Part shown: positions 44,566 through 54,707 of the stretch, piece by piece
Layout of the letters: every line of letters begins with the position of its first letter
Numbering within the stretch: the first letter of the stretch is position 1
From: Qipengyuania spongiae
Lineage (GTDB): Bacteria; Pseudomonadota; Alphaproteobacteria; Sphingomonadales; Sphingomonadaceae
DNA: 64,000 nt
Reading direction: 5' to 3'
Assembly: GCF_026168555.1 (NCBI RefSeq)
Contig: NZ_CP092471.1
Location: forward strand, 2,800,501-2,864,500
The notes under the pieces: generated by a model
What the model saw: only the letters and a program-made list of their open reading frames with translations
The model's database searches: none
Told to the model about the DNA's origin: nothing
Made by a program: the position numbers and the translations under genes

Positions 44566-46344
44566 ATGAGAACCCTAGCCGCCGCCATCGCGCTCGCTGT
44601 CGCCATGCCCGCATGGCCCGCAGCCGCTCAGAATAGCGCGCAGGACAGCGCCGAGGCCGCCGCCTCGCCCGCTTGGGTCGAGGCGAGCAACGCCTACACC
44701 AAGAAGCTGATCGACTTTCAGGCGCGGTTCTTTCCCACCGGCGCGTCGTCCTCGGGCTACGAGGAATATGATGGCCTGGTGAACGACATGGCGCTCGACC
44801 GGGACGAACGCTACCTCGCCGGGGCGCAGGCCCTGCGCACCGAATTCGCTGCGGCACTCGCACGCGAAAGCGATGCGAATGTGCGGCAGGATCTCCAGAT
44901 CCTGATCAACTCGCTCGACCAGGATATAGAGGGGCTGCGGCTCAACCGGCAATACATGCTCGAATTCTCCGAAGTGCCGCAATCGATCTTCTATTCGGTC
45001 GGTCAGCTATTGTCGGACCAGACGGCCGAGAACCGGCGCGGCAAGGCGCTGGAATTGCTGCAACGCTACACCGGCACCTTCCCCGACACCGAGCCCATGA
45101 CCGAACTCGCCAAGCGCCGCTTCGAGGCGAGTCGGGCCGAAGGCAAGATGGGGCCCTACGCCGTCGAGGTCCGCGAATCGATCGAGAAGATTCCTACCTT
45201 CGCCGCCGGCATCCGCGAGTTGTTCGGCAAATACGACATCGCCGGGGCCGAGGCCGCGCTCGATGCGATGGACGCGCAATTTGCGGATTATGCCGAATGG
45301 ACGCGCGGCACGGTGCTGCCGCTCGCGCGCAACGATCCGCGTCTGCCGCCCGAACTCTACGCGCTGAGCCTCAAATCCGTGGGCATCGATGCCGAGCCCG
45401 AGGAGACGATCCGCCAGGCGCGCCGCGGCTTCTACGAGATACGCGCGGAGATGGAGGCGCTTGCCCCCCAGATCGCCGCCAAACACGGCTGGAGCGAGAC
45501 CGATTACGCATCGGTCATGCGCAGGCTCAAGGAAACCAAGATCCCCGACAGCGAGATCGAGGACTTCTATCGCGGCATCAATCGCCAGCTCGAGGAGCAG
45601 ATCCGCGAGCACGATGTCGTCGCGCTGCCGGACTACGAGCTGTCCATGCGTGTCGCCTCGCAGGCGGAAAGCGCCGCCCAGCCCGCGCCGCACATGCGCC
45701 CGCCGCGCCTGATCGGCAATACCGGCGAACAGGGCACCTTCGTGCTGACCACCGGCAATCCGACCGCCTCGGCCGAGGATGCCTATGACGATTTCAACCA
45801 CGCCGCCGCCAGCTGGACGCTGAGCGCGCACGAAGCGCGGCCCGGCCACGAGCTGCAATTCGCCGCGCTGGTCGAACAGGGGGTCAGCCTTGCCCGCCTG
45901 CTCTACGCCTTCAACAGCGTGAACGTCGAAGGCTGGGCGCTCTATGCCGAGGCGGAGATGCTGCCCTACGAGCCGATCGAGGGACAGTTCATCGCCCAGC
46001 AGTTCCGCCTGCTGCGCGCGGCCCGCGCCTTCCTCGACCCGATGCTCAATCTCGGCATGATCAGCCGCGAGGATGCCGAGCGCGTGCTGCGGGAGGAGGC
46101 GCTGTTCTCGCCCGGCATGGTGAAGCAGGAGCTGGACCGTTATCAGTATCGCATGCCCGGACAGGCGGGCAGCTATTACTACGGCTATCGCAAGCTGATC
46201 GACCTGCGTATCGAGACCGAACTGGCGCTGGGCGACAGGTTCGACAAGAAAGCCTTCAACGATTTCCTGCTGAGCCAGGGCATCATCCCGCTCGAATTGA
46301 TGGCGCAGGCGGTGCGCGAACAGTTCATCCCTGCCCAGAGGTAG
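44566..46344 (+). CDS. DUF885 family secreted metallopeptidase-like protein
   Basis: 592 residues from ATG 44566 behind GGGAGGA. Signal peptide (LAAAIALAVAMPAWPAAAQ). The DUF885 hallmark HEARPGHE (H422-E423 and H428) resembles an HExxxGH zinc site. YYYGYRKLIDLR near the C-terminus is also family-typical. The family is thought to contain secreted or lipid-anchored peptidases; substrate unknown. Single gene, with a terminator before it. Confidence 0.88.
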   Translation: MRTLAAAIALAVAMPAWPAAAQNSAQDSAEAAASPAWVEASNAYTKKLIDFQARFFPTGASSSGYEEYDGLVNDMALDRDERYLAGAQALRTEFAAALARESDANVRQDLQILINSLDQDIEGLRLNRQYMLEFSEVPQSIFYSVGQLLSDQTAENRRGKALELLQRYTGTFPDTEPMTELAKRRFEASRAEGKMGPYAVEVRESIEKIPTFAAGIRELFGKYDIAGAEAALDAMDAQFADYAEWTRGTVLPLARNDPRLPPELYALSLKSVGIDAEPEETIRQARRGFYEIRAEMEALAPQIAAKHGWSETDYASVMRRLKETKIPDSEIEDFYRGINRQLEEQIREHDVVALPDYELSMRVASQAESAAQPAPHMRPPRLIGNTGEQGTFVLTTGNPTASAEDAYDDFNHAAASWTLSAHEARPGHELQFAALVEQGVSLARLLYAFNSVNVEGWALYAEAEMLPYEPIEGQFIAQQFRLLRAARAFLDPMLNLGMISREDAERVLREEALFSPGMVKQELDRYQYRMPGQAGSYYYGYRKLIDLRIETELALGDRFDKKAFNDFLLSQGIIPLELMAQAVREQFIPAQR

Positions 46345-46410
46345 AGGCGAAGTCGGAGGCGGGGTGGCTGAACGGCCGCCCCGCCCGTCCCATACACCCC
46401 ACACACTGGC

Positions 46411-47427
46411 TCACAGCCAGCGGAGCCGCCTGAACAGGACCATCAATCCGATCAGCACCGCGGCGCACAGGCCGACCACGATCCAGAAGGCGCGGGGATC
46501 GTCCATCCCCGGCATCCCGCCAACATTGATGCCGAGCAGGCCGGTGAGGAAGCTCAGCGGCAGGAAGATGCCCGCCACGATGGTCAGCATGTATGTCGCG
46601 TGTTCGCTGCTCGCGAGACTGCGCGCGCGCAATTCGTCCTGCAGCACCACCGCGCTTTCCTTGCTGATGTCGATATCGTCGAGATAGCGGCGCAGGCGCG
46701 CGATGCTTTCGTCCATCTCGCGCCGGTCGTGGTCCTCGAACCATGCGGGCGCGTCGCGACCGATCTGTTCCAGCGCCTCGTGCTGGGGCGCCATGTGACG
46801 CTTGAGCGCCAGGCAATTGCGGCGGATGTTCGATATGCGCGACAGCATCCCTTCCGGATCGTCTTCGGGATCCTCGTCCTCGAGATCGTCGATCACCTGG
46901 TTCATGTCGACGATCGACTGGCTCATCCGCGCGATCAGCAGTTCGGCGAGCAGCGTGATCGTCGCCCCGACATCGGGCGGTCCCTGCCCGCGATCGATCT
47001 GCGCGACGATCTCGCGCGGAGTCTGCAGCGGAAAGCGGCGCAGCGTGACGAGCCGAGCGCCGTCCGACCACAGCTGCATCGAGATCATGTCCTCGGGCTC
47101 GGCGCCGGGGTTGAAGTTGATGCCGCGCAAGGTGGCCACCAGCGCATCGCCCTCGCGAAAGGCGCGCGGGCGGGTCTGGTCGCTGGTCAGCAGTTCGGCC
47201 GTCGGCTCCGGCACGCCCAGCGATCCGGACAGCCAGGGTTCAACCTCGGGATGGTTGCGGCACAGATGAATCCACAGCACCTCGCCGGGTGCTTCGGCCC
47301 GCCAGCTCCGCGCCTCCTCCCAGCCGATCGGCCGTCCGCCGCCGCGCCCGTCGAGCACGCGGCCGAACAGCATCGGCCCCTCGTCAAGCCCTGTCCCGCC
47401 GATCCCGCTATCCGTTGCGTCCCTCAT
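46411..47427 (-). CDS. zntB: CorA-family zinc transporter (ZntB-like)
   Basis: 338 residues from ATG 47427. A cytoplasmic N-terminal alpha/beta domain is followed by a long coiled helix (about 190-270). Two C-terminal membrane helices come last, with the GxN loop GLLGINVGGMPG that separates ZntB/CorA relatives from other permeases. An alternative ATG at 47445 adds six residues. Two-helix CorA proteins form pentamers; ZntB moves zinc with protons. Magnesium or cobalt transport cannot be fully excluded. Confidence 0.85.
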   Translation of the reverse strand: MRDATDSGIGGTGLDEGPMLFGRVLDGRGGGRPIGWEEARSWRAEAPGEVLWIHLCRNHPEVEPWLSGSLGVPEPTAELLTSDQTRPRAFREGDALVATLRGINFNPGAEPEDMISMQLWSDGARLVTLRRFPLQTPREIVAQIDRGQGPPDVGATITLLAELLIARMSQSIVDMNQVIDDLEDEDPEDDPEGMLSRISNIRRNCLALKRHMAPQHEALEQIGRDAPAWFEDHDRREMDESIARLRRYLDDIDISKESAVVLQDELRARSLASSEHATYMLTIVAGIFLPLSFLTGLLGINVGGMPGMDDPRAFWIVVGLCAAVLIGLMVLFRRLRWL

Positions 47428-47584
47428 GCGCGCCCCATGCCTCAATTCCCGACCATTTCCTACAGCGCGTGGACAATGCTAACGGGGCGGTCATGTTCGA
47501 GGTCGTAAAGATGCAGCAAAGCGGCCATATGGGGCAGCGCAGGTCCTTCTGCCGGACCGCTTTCGCAGGCGCCGGTTTTCTTGG

Positions 47585-47606
47585 TTCTGGACCGTGTAAC
47601 ACCTGT
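47585..47606 (+). repeat. 22-bp dispersed sequence upstream of ispG, repeated upstream of ruvA
   Basis: A 22-base block beginning TTCTGGACCG and ending TAACACCTGT lies 28 bases before the ispG ATG. The same block occurs on the minus strand at 61278-61299 ahead of ruvA. A second GTAACACC unit follows it here. It could be a shared regulatory site or a small dispersed repeat. Confidence 0.55.
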
Positions 47607-47634
47607 AACACCGTTCAGTTTGGATGTTAGCAGT

Positions 47635-48798
47635 ATGAACGCAGTACGCCCCTGGCGCAGTATCGAGCGCCGTCAGTCCCGCCAGATCATGGTCGGCAAG
47701 GTGCCGGTCGGCGGCGACGCGCCGATCTCGGTCCAGACGATGACCAACACCCCGACCGAGGATGTCGCGGCGACGATCGACCAGATCCGCCGCTGCGAGG
47801 ATGCGGGCGCCGACATCATCCGCGTCTCCTGCCCGACCGAGGAAGCGACGCGGCACTTCGACAGGATCACCAGGGCGGCCAACGTGCCGATCGTCGCCGA
47901 CATCCACTTCCACTACAAGCGCGCGCTCGAAGCCGCCGACAAGGGCGCGGCGTGCCTGCGCATCAACCCCGGCAATATCGGCTCGTCCGAGCGGGTGGCC
48001 GAGGTCGTCCGCGCGGCGAAGGCCAATGGCTGCGCGATCCGCATCGGCGTCAATGCCGGAAGCCTGGAAAAGGATTTGCTGGAGAAATACGGCGAGCCCT
48101 GCCCCGAGGCGCTGGTCGAAAGCGCGCTCGACCACATCAAGCTGTTGCAGGATCACGACTTCCACGAATTCAAGGTGGCGGTGAAGGCCAGCGACGTGTT
48201 CCTCGCCGTTGCCGCCTATCACGGCCTTGCCGAGACGGTCGACTGCCCCCTGCATCTGGGCATCACCGAGGCGGGCGGCCTGATCGGCGGAACGGTCAAG
48301 AGTTCGATCGGCATCGGCAACCTGCTCTGGGCCGGGATCGGCGACACGATCCGCGTCAGCCTCTCCGCCGAGCCCGAGCGGGAGGTGAAGGTGGGCTTCG
48401 AAATGCTCAAGGCGCTTGGCCTGCGCACCCGCGGCGTGCGCGTGGTCTCCTGCCCCAGTTGCAGCCGCCAGGGCTTCGACGTGATCCGCACGGTCGAGGC
48501 GCTGGAGGAACGGCTCGAACACATCAAGACGCCGATGAGTCTTTCGGTCCTCGGCTGCGTCGTCAACGGGCCCGGCGAAGCGCGCGAGACCGATATCGGC
48601 ATCACCGGCGGCGGCAAGGGCAAGCACATGGTCTACCTCTCGGGCGTGACCGATCACCATGTCGCCGATAGCGACATGCTCGACCACATCGTCCGGCTGG
48701 TCGAGGAAAAGGCCGCCGCGATCGAGGCGGGCGAGGCGCAGGCTTTCGACCCTCACGCCGCATCGGGAGAACACGGACAGGCGCAGGCCGCAGAGTAG
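47635..48798 (+). CDS. ispG: 4-hydroxy-3-methylbut-2-en-1-yl diphosphate synthase
   Basis: 387 residues from ATG 47635. Fe4S4 enzyme of the MEP isoprenoid pathway, converting MEcPP to HMBPP. TIM-barrel half with [26 protein letters not shown] and LRINPGNIG. The C-terminal cluster domain has [10 protein letters not shown] (two Cys) and [11 protein letters not shown] (third Cys) plus the conserved Glu. The Ala/Glu-rich C-terminus is a short extension. Two-domain bacterial form. The start fits the homologous segment [16 protein letters not shown] about residue 12. Confidence 0.95.
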   Translation: MNAVRPWRSIERRQSRQIMVGKVPVGGDAPISVQTMTNTPTEDVAATIDQIRRCEDAGADIIRVSCPTEEATRHFDRITRAANVPIVADIHFHYKRALEAADKGAACLRINPGNIGSSERVAEVVRAAKANGCAIRIGVNAGSLEKDLLEKYGEPCPEALVESALDHIKLLQDHDFHEFKVAVKASDVFLAVAAYHGLAETVDCPLHLGITEAGGLIGGTVKSSIGIGNLLWAGIGDTIRVSLSAEPEREVKVGFEMLKALGLRTRGVRVVSCPSCSRQGFDVIRTVEALEERLEHIKTPMSLSVLGCVVNGPGEARETDIGITGGGKGKHMVYLSGVTDHHVADSDMLDHIVRLVEEKAAAIEAGEAQAFDPHAASGEHGQAQAAE

Positions 48799-48908
48799 CC
48801 CGCGCGACGACGTGGCTTGACCGGCTCTACCGAGGGTATACCTCTCGTGGATCGCATTTTGCGAAGGCTCGTACCGGGGGGCGAGTCGCCGTTTGAGGGA
48901 ACGGGCCG

Positions 48909-50339
48909 ATGCGCGTCTTGATGCTGGAATTCAACGAACTGTGCCCGTCCTTGATGGATCGGTTCATCGCCGAGGGACACCTGCCGAACTTCGAGCGTCT
49001 GCGCGATCATTCGCTCGCCATGGTGACCGACGCGGAGGAGGCCCCGCCCAATCTCGAACCTTGGATTCAGTGGGTCACGGTTCATACCGGCCTCCCCTAT
49101 GCCGAGCACAAATGCTTCAAGCTCAACGATGGCGGCCGGTTGAAACAGCGTCGCTTGTGGGACGAGGTCGGCGCGGCGGGGGGCAAGGCGTGGGTGTGCG
49201 GCAGCATGAATGCCGGCATCGACCCGAGCGCCTTCGCCGGCCACTTCATGCCCGATCCGTGGGCTTCGGAGGTCGAAGCTCATCCCGAGGGATACTTCAA
49301 ACCCTATCTCGACGTCGTGCGGGCCTATGTTCAGGAACACAGCGGACGTCCGCAAGTCACGCCGCTGATGCTGGCGAAGTTCATCCGCTTCATGGTCGCC
49401 AACGGCCTGCGCTACGAGACGATCGTCGCCACGATGAAGCAGTTGGCCAGCGAGAGGAGGTCGAACGTCAAGTGGCGCCGGGCAATGATCCTCGACCGGC
49501 TGCAATGGGACTTGTTCGCCGCCATCTATCGCCGCGAGCAGCCCCAGCTGGCGACATTCTTCCTGAACAGCACGGCCCATTTCCAGCATTTCCATTGGAG
49601 AGAAATGACGCCAGACATCTTCCTCAACAAACCGAGCGAAGCCGACACGCTTGCCTTCCGCGACACGATCCGCGCCGGCTACGAGAACATGGACCGGATC
49701 GTCGGCAAGGCGCTCGACCTCGCCGACGACCGGACGGCGATCGTGCTGGCCACCGCGCTGAGCCAGCAGCCGATGCTGACCTACGAGGATCAGGGTGGGC
49801 GGCAGATCTTCCGCCATCACGACATCGACCAGCTGCTGAACTTCGCCGGAATCGACGCGCCTCACGAATACCGGCCGGTGATGTCGCAGCAATTCCTGCT
49901 GCATTTCGAAGACGCAGATGCCGCTCTGGCCGCTTCGGAAAAGCTCGGATCGCTGATGCTCGACGATGGCCAGCCCGTCATGTGGGCCGTGCCCGAGCCT
50001 GCCACGCCGAACATCGTCAATGCCGGCTGCCTGGTCTCGGCAAACCCCGATGGTGCGACCGTCCAAGCGGGATCGTCCGGGCGGCAGATGGCGTTCGACG
50101 AACTGTTCTACCCACTCGAAGCTCTCCGCAGCGGGATGCACCACCCCGACGGCCTGTTCTGGATCAGCGCTCCCGGAATCACGCCACGGGAAGTGGAAGA
50201 GAAGGTGCCCCTGACCGCCGTTCATCCAACCCTGCTGACGCTGCTGGGCCTCGAGGGCGGGGAGAAGTCGGCCCCATCCTTCCTGACGACCGGTCACGCC
50301 GCCGCTGCTGTCGAGAACCCTCGCCCGCTGGTCGCATAA
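48909..50339 (+). CDS. Alkaline phosphatase-superfamily-like protein of unknown function
   Basis: 476 residues. The start MRVLMLEFNELCPSLMDRFI and PWIQWVTVHTGLPYAEH resemble the N-terminal strand and nucleophile helix (Thr in WVTVHTG) of phosphodiesterase-like AlkP-fold enzymes. The second metal site, normally a SDHG-type motif, reads LATALSQQP here, so one metal ligand set seems to be missing. It may be a divergent or inactive member, or use another metal geometry. It stands alone, 110 bases after ispG. Confidence 0.6.
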   Translation: MRVLMLEFNELCPSLMDRFIAEGHLPNFERLRDHSLAMVTDAEEAPPNLEPWIQWVTVHTGLPYAEHKCFKLNDGGRLKQRRLWDEVGAAGGKAWVCGSMNAGIDPSAFAGHFMPDPWASEVEAHPEGYFKPYLDVVRAYVQEHSGRPQVTPLMLAKFIRFMVANGLRYETIVATMKQLASERRSNVKWRRAMILDRLQWDLFAAIYRREQPQLATFFLNSTAHFQHFHWREMTPDIFLNKPSEADTLAFRDTIRAGYENMDRIVGKALDLADDRTAIVLATALSQQPMLTYEDQGGRQIFRHHDIDQLLNFAGIDAPHEYRPVMSQQFLLHFEDADAALAASEKLGSLMLDDGQPVMWAVPEPATPNIVNAGCLVSANPDGATVQAGSSGRQMAFDELFYPLEALRSGMHHPDGLFWISAPGITPREVEEKVPLTAVHPTLLTLLGLEGGEKSAPSFLTTGHAAAAVENPRPLVA

Positions 50340-50428
50340 TCTCGCAATTCCGACGCGAACTGCGAGGTCGACAGCGCGGACAGAATCCCTAGATAGCAGG
50401 CACGTTACGCAGATGCCCAGCTAGCCTC

Positions 50429-51367
50429 ATGCTCCACGTCGTCCACCACGCGGACTACATGGCTCCCGCGCCGACGCGGGGGACCTTCCGCTTCGACAAG
50501 TACATGGCCGTGATGGTCGCCCTGCGCGACAGCGGCTATCCGCTGACCGAACACGCGCCCGAGCCGATGCCGCGCGAATGGCTCGAGGCAGTGCACGACC
50601 CGGCCTATGTCGACGAGGTCTTACGCGCGGAGGTCCCTCGCGAGAAGGAGCGGCGGATCGGCTTTCCGGTCACGTCCCATATCGCGCAGCGCGTGCGCCA
50701 CACCAATGGCGGCACCTGGCTCGCCGCGAAGCTCGCCATGCGCCACGGCTATGCGGCCAACAGCGCGGCGGGCAGCCATCACGCGCTGCACGAGACCGGC
50801 GCCGGCTATTGCGTGTTCAACGACCTCGCGGTCACCGCCAACCGCCTGATCGCGCAGGGCGAGGCGGAGCGGGTGCTGATCGTCGACTGCGACGTGCATC
50901 AGGGCGATGGCACCGCCGCGCTTACCGCCGGGCGCGAGGACATTTTCACCCTCTCGCTCCACGCGGAGAAGAACTTCCCTGTCCGCAAGGCGCGCTCGAC
51001 CCTCGACTTGCCGCTCGAAGACGGTACCGATGACGAGGGTTACATGGCGGCGCTGACCCAACACCTGCCCGGCGTGATCGGCGAGTTCGAGCCGAATCTG
51101 GTGCTCTATCAGGCCGGTGTCGATCCGCATGTCGACGACCGGCTCGGACGCTTTGCGCTGAGCGACGAGGGTCTGCTCGTTCGCGACCGTTACGTGGTGG
51201 GCGAGGCGCGCCGGCGCGGCCTTCCGGTCGCCAGCGCGCTGGGCGGAGGATATGGCAGCGATCCGCACGAGGTGGGCGCCCGCCACGCCCGCTCGATGAT
51301 CGCGATGGCTGAGACGAATGCGACATTCGCGCGTTCACCTTCGATCCACGCGGATATGCTAGGGTAA
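50429..51367 (+). CDS. Histone deacetylase-like amidohydrolase
   Basis: 312 residues of the arginase/deacetylase fold. Zinc and charge-relay motifs: NSAAGSHHALHETGAGYCVFND (tandem His), VLIVDCDVHQGDGTA (Asp/His zinc ligands) and LVLYQAGVDPHVDD (third ligand and catalytic region); GGGYG near the end. Bacterial members deacetylate acetylated amines, polyamines or proteins, not histones. It ends 3 bases before the next gene's ATG. Confidence 0.9.
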   Translation: MLHVVHHADYMAPAPTRGTFRFDKYMAVMVALRDSGYPLTEHAPEPMPREWLEAVHDPAYVDEVLRAEVPREKERRIGFPVTSHIAQRVRHTNGGTWLAAKLAMRHGYAANSAAGSHHALHETGAGYCVFNDLAVTANRLIAQGEAERVLIVDCDVHQGDGTAALTAGREDIFTLSLHAEKNFPVRKARSTLDLPLEDGTDDEGYMAALTQHLPGVIGEFEPNLVLYQAGVDPHVDDRLGRFALSDEGLLVRDRYVVGEARRRGLPVASALGGGYGSDPHEVGARHARSMIAMAETNATFARSPSIHADMLG

Positions 51368-51370
51368 GCC

Positions 51371-52102
51371 ATGAACAGACGCGATCTTCTCAAGACAGGC
51401 GTGGCCGCTGCGGCCGCCATCACTCTTGTTCCGCGCAGCTTTGCGCAGACGAATGCCTTTGCAAGCCGCGACGCACGGCTGATGGAACTCGCCCGCAGCG
51501 AACTCGATCGCGTAGCCGGCATGGGCCAGACGATCTGGCGCCGCGACATCGTCGGGGTGGCCGATTTCGGGCTCCATTCGGCGCAACGGCGGTTCCACTT
51601 CGTCGATCTCGATAACGGTCGGGTGGAAAGCTATCACGTCAGCCACGGCGATGGTTCGGACCCCGAACATGATGGTTGGCTGAACCGCTATTCGAACGAG
51701 GAAGGCAGCCATTGCACCAGTTCGGGCGCCTATCTCACGCGCAGCTGGTACACCGGGCGCTACGGCACCTCGATCCGACTCGACGGGCTGGATACCACCA
51801 ATTCGAACGCCCTGCCGCGTGCGATCGTGATGCACCAGGCGAATTACGCGACGCCGGAACATGTCGAACGTTATGGCCGGCTGGGACGGTCCAATGGATG
51901 CTTCGCAATGGGGCCGGTGCAATTTGACCGCGCTCTGATCGACCTCAGCGGCGGCCGTCTGCTGGTGGCGGGCAGCTACGGGTTTGCCGAGGATGGCTCG
52001 ATCGTCACCCCGCCCGCGCCCCAATCGACTTCGACGCTGGAGCCGCTGATCCGCCAGCGCCCGGACGGCACGTTCGAACGTGTCAATCCGGGCGCCTACT
52101 GA
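51371..52102 (+). CDS. Secreted murein L,D-transpeptidase catalytic-domain protein (YkuD_2)
   Basis: 243 residues. A Tat-type signal (MNRRDLLKTGVAAAAAITL). The domain has YHVSHGDGSDPEH, SSGAYLTRSWYTGRYGTSIRLDGLD, AIVMHQANYA (His) and GRSNGCFAM, whose Cys is the acyl-enzyme nucleophile. It would act on tetrapeptide stems of peptidoglycan or on related acyl groups in the periplasm. It is followed head-to-head by another L,D-transpeptidase gene on the other strand. Confidence 0.85.
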   Translation: MNRRDLLKTGVAAAAAITLVPRSFAQTNAFASRDARLMELARSELDRVAGMGQTIWRRDIVGVADFGLHSAQRRFHFVDLDNGRVESYHVSHGDGSDPEHDGWLNRYSNEEGSHCTSSGAYLTRSWYTGRYGTSIRLDGLDTTNSNALPRAIVMHQANYATPEHVERYGRLGRSNGCFAMGPVQFDRALIDLSGGRLLVAGSYGFAEDGSIVTPPAPQSTSTLEPLIRQRPDGTFERVNPGAY

Positions 52103-52105
52103 CGA

Positions 52106-53545
52106 TCAGATCGTGGTCGCGCGCGGGTCGTCGACCACCTCGATCACTTCCTCGCTGGTCTCGCGTGCCCGCTCGCGTACGCGCGGCGCATCGAGCGCAG
52201 CCAGCACCGGCGCATCACGGTCGTAGATGTCGCCGAAGGTCGAGAGCTTGCCGTCGGTATCGGAAGCCATGGTGAAATAGGTGATGTAGACCGGCCACTG
52301 GTTCTTCAGCGGATAGCGGGTGTATTCGCCGCTGCCGGTGATCGCGCTGACCTCTTCCTGGATCAGCGGAATGTCGGCCTTGCTCTCGGCATTGCCCAGC
52401 ATCGCCATCGTCATCGCCAGTTCGCGGGCGCCCTGCACCCGGATGCAGCCATGGCTGAGCGCGCGGCTGTCCTGATTGAACAGGCCGCGTGCGGGCGTGT
52501 CATGGAGGAAGATCGCGTGCTCGTTGGGCATGTCGAGCTTCATCAGGCCGAGCGAATTGGTCGGACCCGGCTGCTGGACCACGGTGACCCAGCCGTTCTC
52601 GCCCTTGGTCGCGGCATAGCCTGCCGCGCGCGCCCAGCCGGGATTGCCCAGCACCTTGGCGCCCAGCCCCTCGCCCTTCACGATGCTCTGCGGCACGGTC
52701 CAGGTCGGGTTGAAGATGACGCCCTCGACCATTTCGGCGAGTTGCGGGGTAGCCGTGCGGCCCGGCTTGCCGACGATGGTGCGGTAGCTCTTGATGATGC
52801 GGTTGTTGACCGTCAGCCGCACCTTGTATTCGGGCACGTTGGTCAGGAGATAGCGCTTGCCGAGATCCTGACCCAGCCAGCGCCAGCGATCCATGTTGGC
52901 GCGGATCAGCTTGCGCCGCTTAGTGTCGCTCTTGGGCGTGGCGGCAAGCGCGTCACGCAGCTTGGCGTAATCGGGGTGGGTGGGGTTGAGGCTGGCCAGC
53001 GTGCCGGCGATGTCGCCGCTGTCGAGCGCGCGCTCCAGCATCCGGCCGCTCGGCAGCACGTCGGGGTCGGGATCGACGACGAACCACTGCCGCCGCGCTT
53101 CCATCGGCGTGCGCCCGTCGCGCAGGTCCTCGACCAGCCAGACGAAGATCTCGCTGGCGACGCGGTTCAGCGCATCGCCCTCGCCCACATCGATCGCGCT
53201 GCGCAGATCGGCGGCGTGATAGTCGGCAGGGACCAGCCCTTCTTCCGCCATGGTCGGAATGAAGGCGAGCAGCTTTTCCGCATCGGCGATCGACCACTCG
53301 CCAACCAGCGAAGGCACGTCCTGCACCTCTTCGGACGGCTCGAAGACGATCCCGTCGAAGCTTTCCTCGACGGTGGTGCGCGGCGTTGTCTGCGGCTGGG
53401 CGGGGCGCTGCTGCGTGTAATCGGGCATCTGCTCGCGAACCTTGGGCGGCTCTGCGGGAAGCAGGTTCTTCGGCTGGGCGGACACGCCCGTCGAGGCCAT
53501 CAGGACCGCGCCGAGCGCGGCAGTCGTCGTCAGTAGGGTTTTCAT
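52106..53545 (-). CDS. Murein L,D-transpeptidase (YcbB/LdtD type)
   Basis: 479 residues from ATG 53545. Signal peptide LLTTTAALGAVLMASTGVSA; the scaffold domain (about 40-200) precedes a YkuD catalytic domain with LHDTPARGLFNQDSRALSHGCIRV (His, then Ser-His-Gly-Cys). It makes 3-3 cross-links in peptidoglycan, a route not sensitive to most penicillins. The stop is 3 bases from the convergent YkuD_2 gene. Alternative start at 53578 would precede the signal peptide and is unlikely. Confidence 0.9.
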   Translation of the reverse strand: MKTLLTTTAALGAVLMASTGVSAQPKNLLPAEPPKVREQMPDYTQQRPAQPQTTPRTTVEESFDGIVFEPSEEVQDVPSLVGEWSIADAEKLLAFIPTMAEEGLVPADYHAADLRSAIDVGEGDALNRVASEIFVWLVEDLRDGRTPMEARRQWFVVDPDPDVLPSGRMLERALDSGDIAGTLASLNPTHPDYAKLRDALAATPKSDTKRRKLIRANMDRWRWLGQDLGKRYLLTNVPEYKVRLTVNNRIIKSYRTIVGKPGRTATPQLAEMVEGVIFNPTWTVPQSIVKGEGLGAKVLGNPGWARAAGYAATKGENGWVTVVQQPGPTNSLGLMKLDMPNEHAIFLHDTPARGLFNQDSRALSHGCIRVQGARELAMTMAMLGNAESKADIPLIQEEVSAITGSGEYTRYPLKNQWPVYITYFTMASDTDGKLSTFGDIYDRDAPVLAALDAPRVRERARETSEEVIEVVDDPRATTI

Positions 53546-53668
53546 AGGTTCCACCGTTAGCGGGCGCGATATTTCCATATCGGATGTGGGGGCCGATTTC
53601 CAGCATCGCGCATTACGGAACGCTGAATCTGATGACGTTCGCGTTGTCAGGGTCTAGTCGCCGGAACG

Positions 53669-54556
53669 ATGAGCCAGCCCGCCTCGCCGCTTCGGCCCGT
53701 CCTGGCCACCGCTCTCGGCATCGCGCTCCTTTCGCTGATGGATGCGTTCATGAAGAACGCGGCGCTGGCGATGGGTGCCTACATGGCCGCGCTCGCCCGC
53801 GCGGGCCTCGCCTTCGCGATCGTCGCGCCGATCTGGCTCGCCCGTCGGTCGCGCTGGCCGAACGCGTCGGTGATGAAAGTCCATATGACGCGAGGCGTGG
53901 TCGGCGCGATGATGGCGCTGACCTTTTTCCTCGCGCTGACGAAACTGCCGCTGGCCCAGACGATCGCGATTTCCTTCATCGCGCCGATCATCTCGCTCTA
54001 CCTTGCCGGCTGGCTGCTCGGCGAGACGATCCGGCCGCGCGCGATCTGGGGCGCGGTGCTAGGCATGGTCGGCGTGCTGGTCATCGTGGGTGGCAAGTTC
54101 GGGCGCGGCAACCTCGACGAGGATACCGCGCTCGGGCTTGCCGCAATCATGGTTTCCGCCCTGCTCTATGCCTGGAACCTCGTGCTGCAGAAGCAGCAGG
54201 CGATGGTGGCGAAGCCGGCCGAGGTCGCGACCTTCTACATGGGCACGGCCAGCCTCACATACCTTCTCGCCGCGCCGTTCCTTTTCGCCATGCCGCCGGT
54301 GGAAGCGTTTGGCGATGTCGGCGTAGCCGCCGTGCTCACAGTTGGCGGCGCCCTGTTGATGGCCTGGGCCTATGCGCGGGCCGAGGCACAAATCCTCGTG
54401 CCGCTGGAATATTCGGGCTTCCTCTGGGCTTCGCTGTTCGGCTGGCTGATGCTGGGGGAAGCGGTAACCGTAACGGCAATGTCCGGCGCGCTGTTGATCG
54501 TAGCAGGATGCTTCATCGCGACGACCCGGCGCCGAACGGAACAAAGCGCGATCTGA
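53669..54556 (+). CDS. EamA-family (DMT superfamily) transporter
   Basis: 295 residues with about ten membrane helices in two EamA repeats; the first includes VVGAMMALTFFLALTKLPLAQTIAI. The second carries YAWNLVLQKQQA and PLEYSGFLWASLFGWLMLGEAV. Likely a metabolite exporter of the RhaT/YedA kind. No substrate clue from the neighbours (L,D-transpeptidase and aconitase). Confidence 0.88.
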   Translation: MSQPASPLRPVLATALGIALLSLMDAFMKNAALAMGAYMAALARAGLAFAIVAPIWLARRSRWPNASVMKVHMTRGVVGAMMALTFFLALTKLPLAQTIAISFIAPIISLYLAGWLLGETIRPRAIWGAVLGMVGVLVIVGGKFGRGNLDEDTALGLAAIMVSALLYAWNLVLQKQQAMVAKPAEVATFYMGTASLTYLLAAPFLFAMPPVEAFGDVGVAAVLTVGGALLMAWAYARAEAQILVPLEYSGFLWASLFGWLMLGEAVTVTAMSGALLIVAGCFIATTRRRTEQSAI

Positions 54557-54707
54557 TCGGGGTCTGGGCAACCGCGCGACCTCCCCTGTTCCCGATTCGC
54601 ACCCTTGCAATTTCGCGCCATAGAGCGCAGGTGCGCCGCACAATTCCGCCGCATATGCGCACAAAGGCAGTTTGCGGCTCCATTTTCGAAAGGACGGATA
54701 AGCACGC

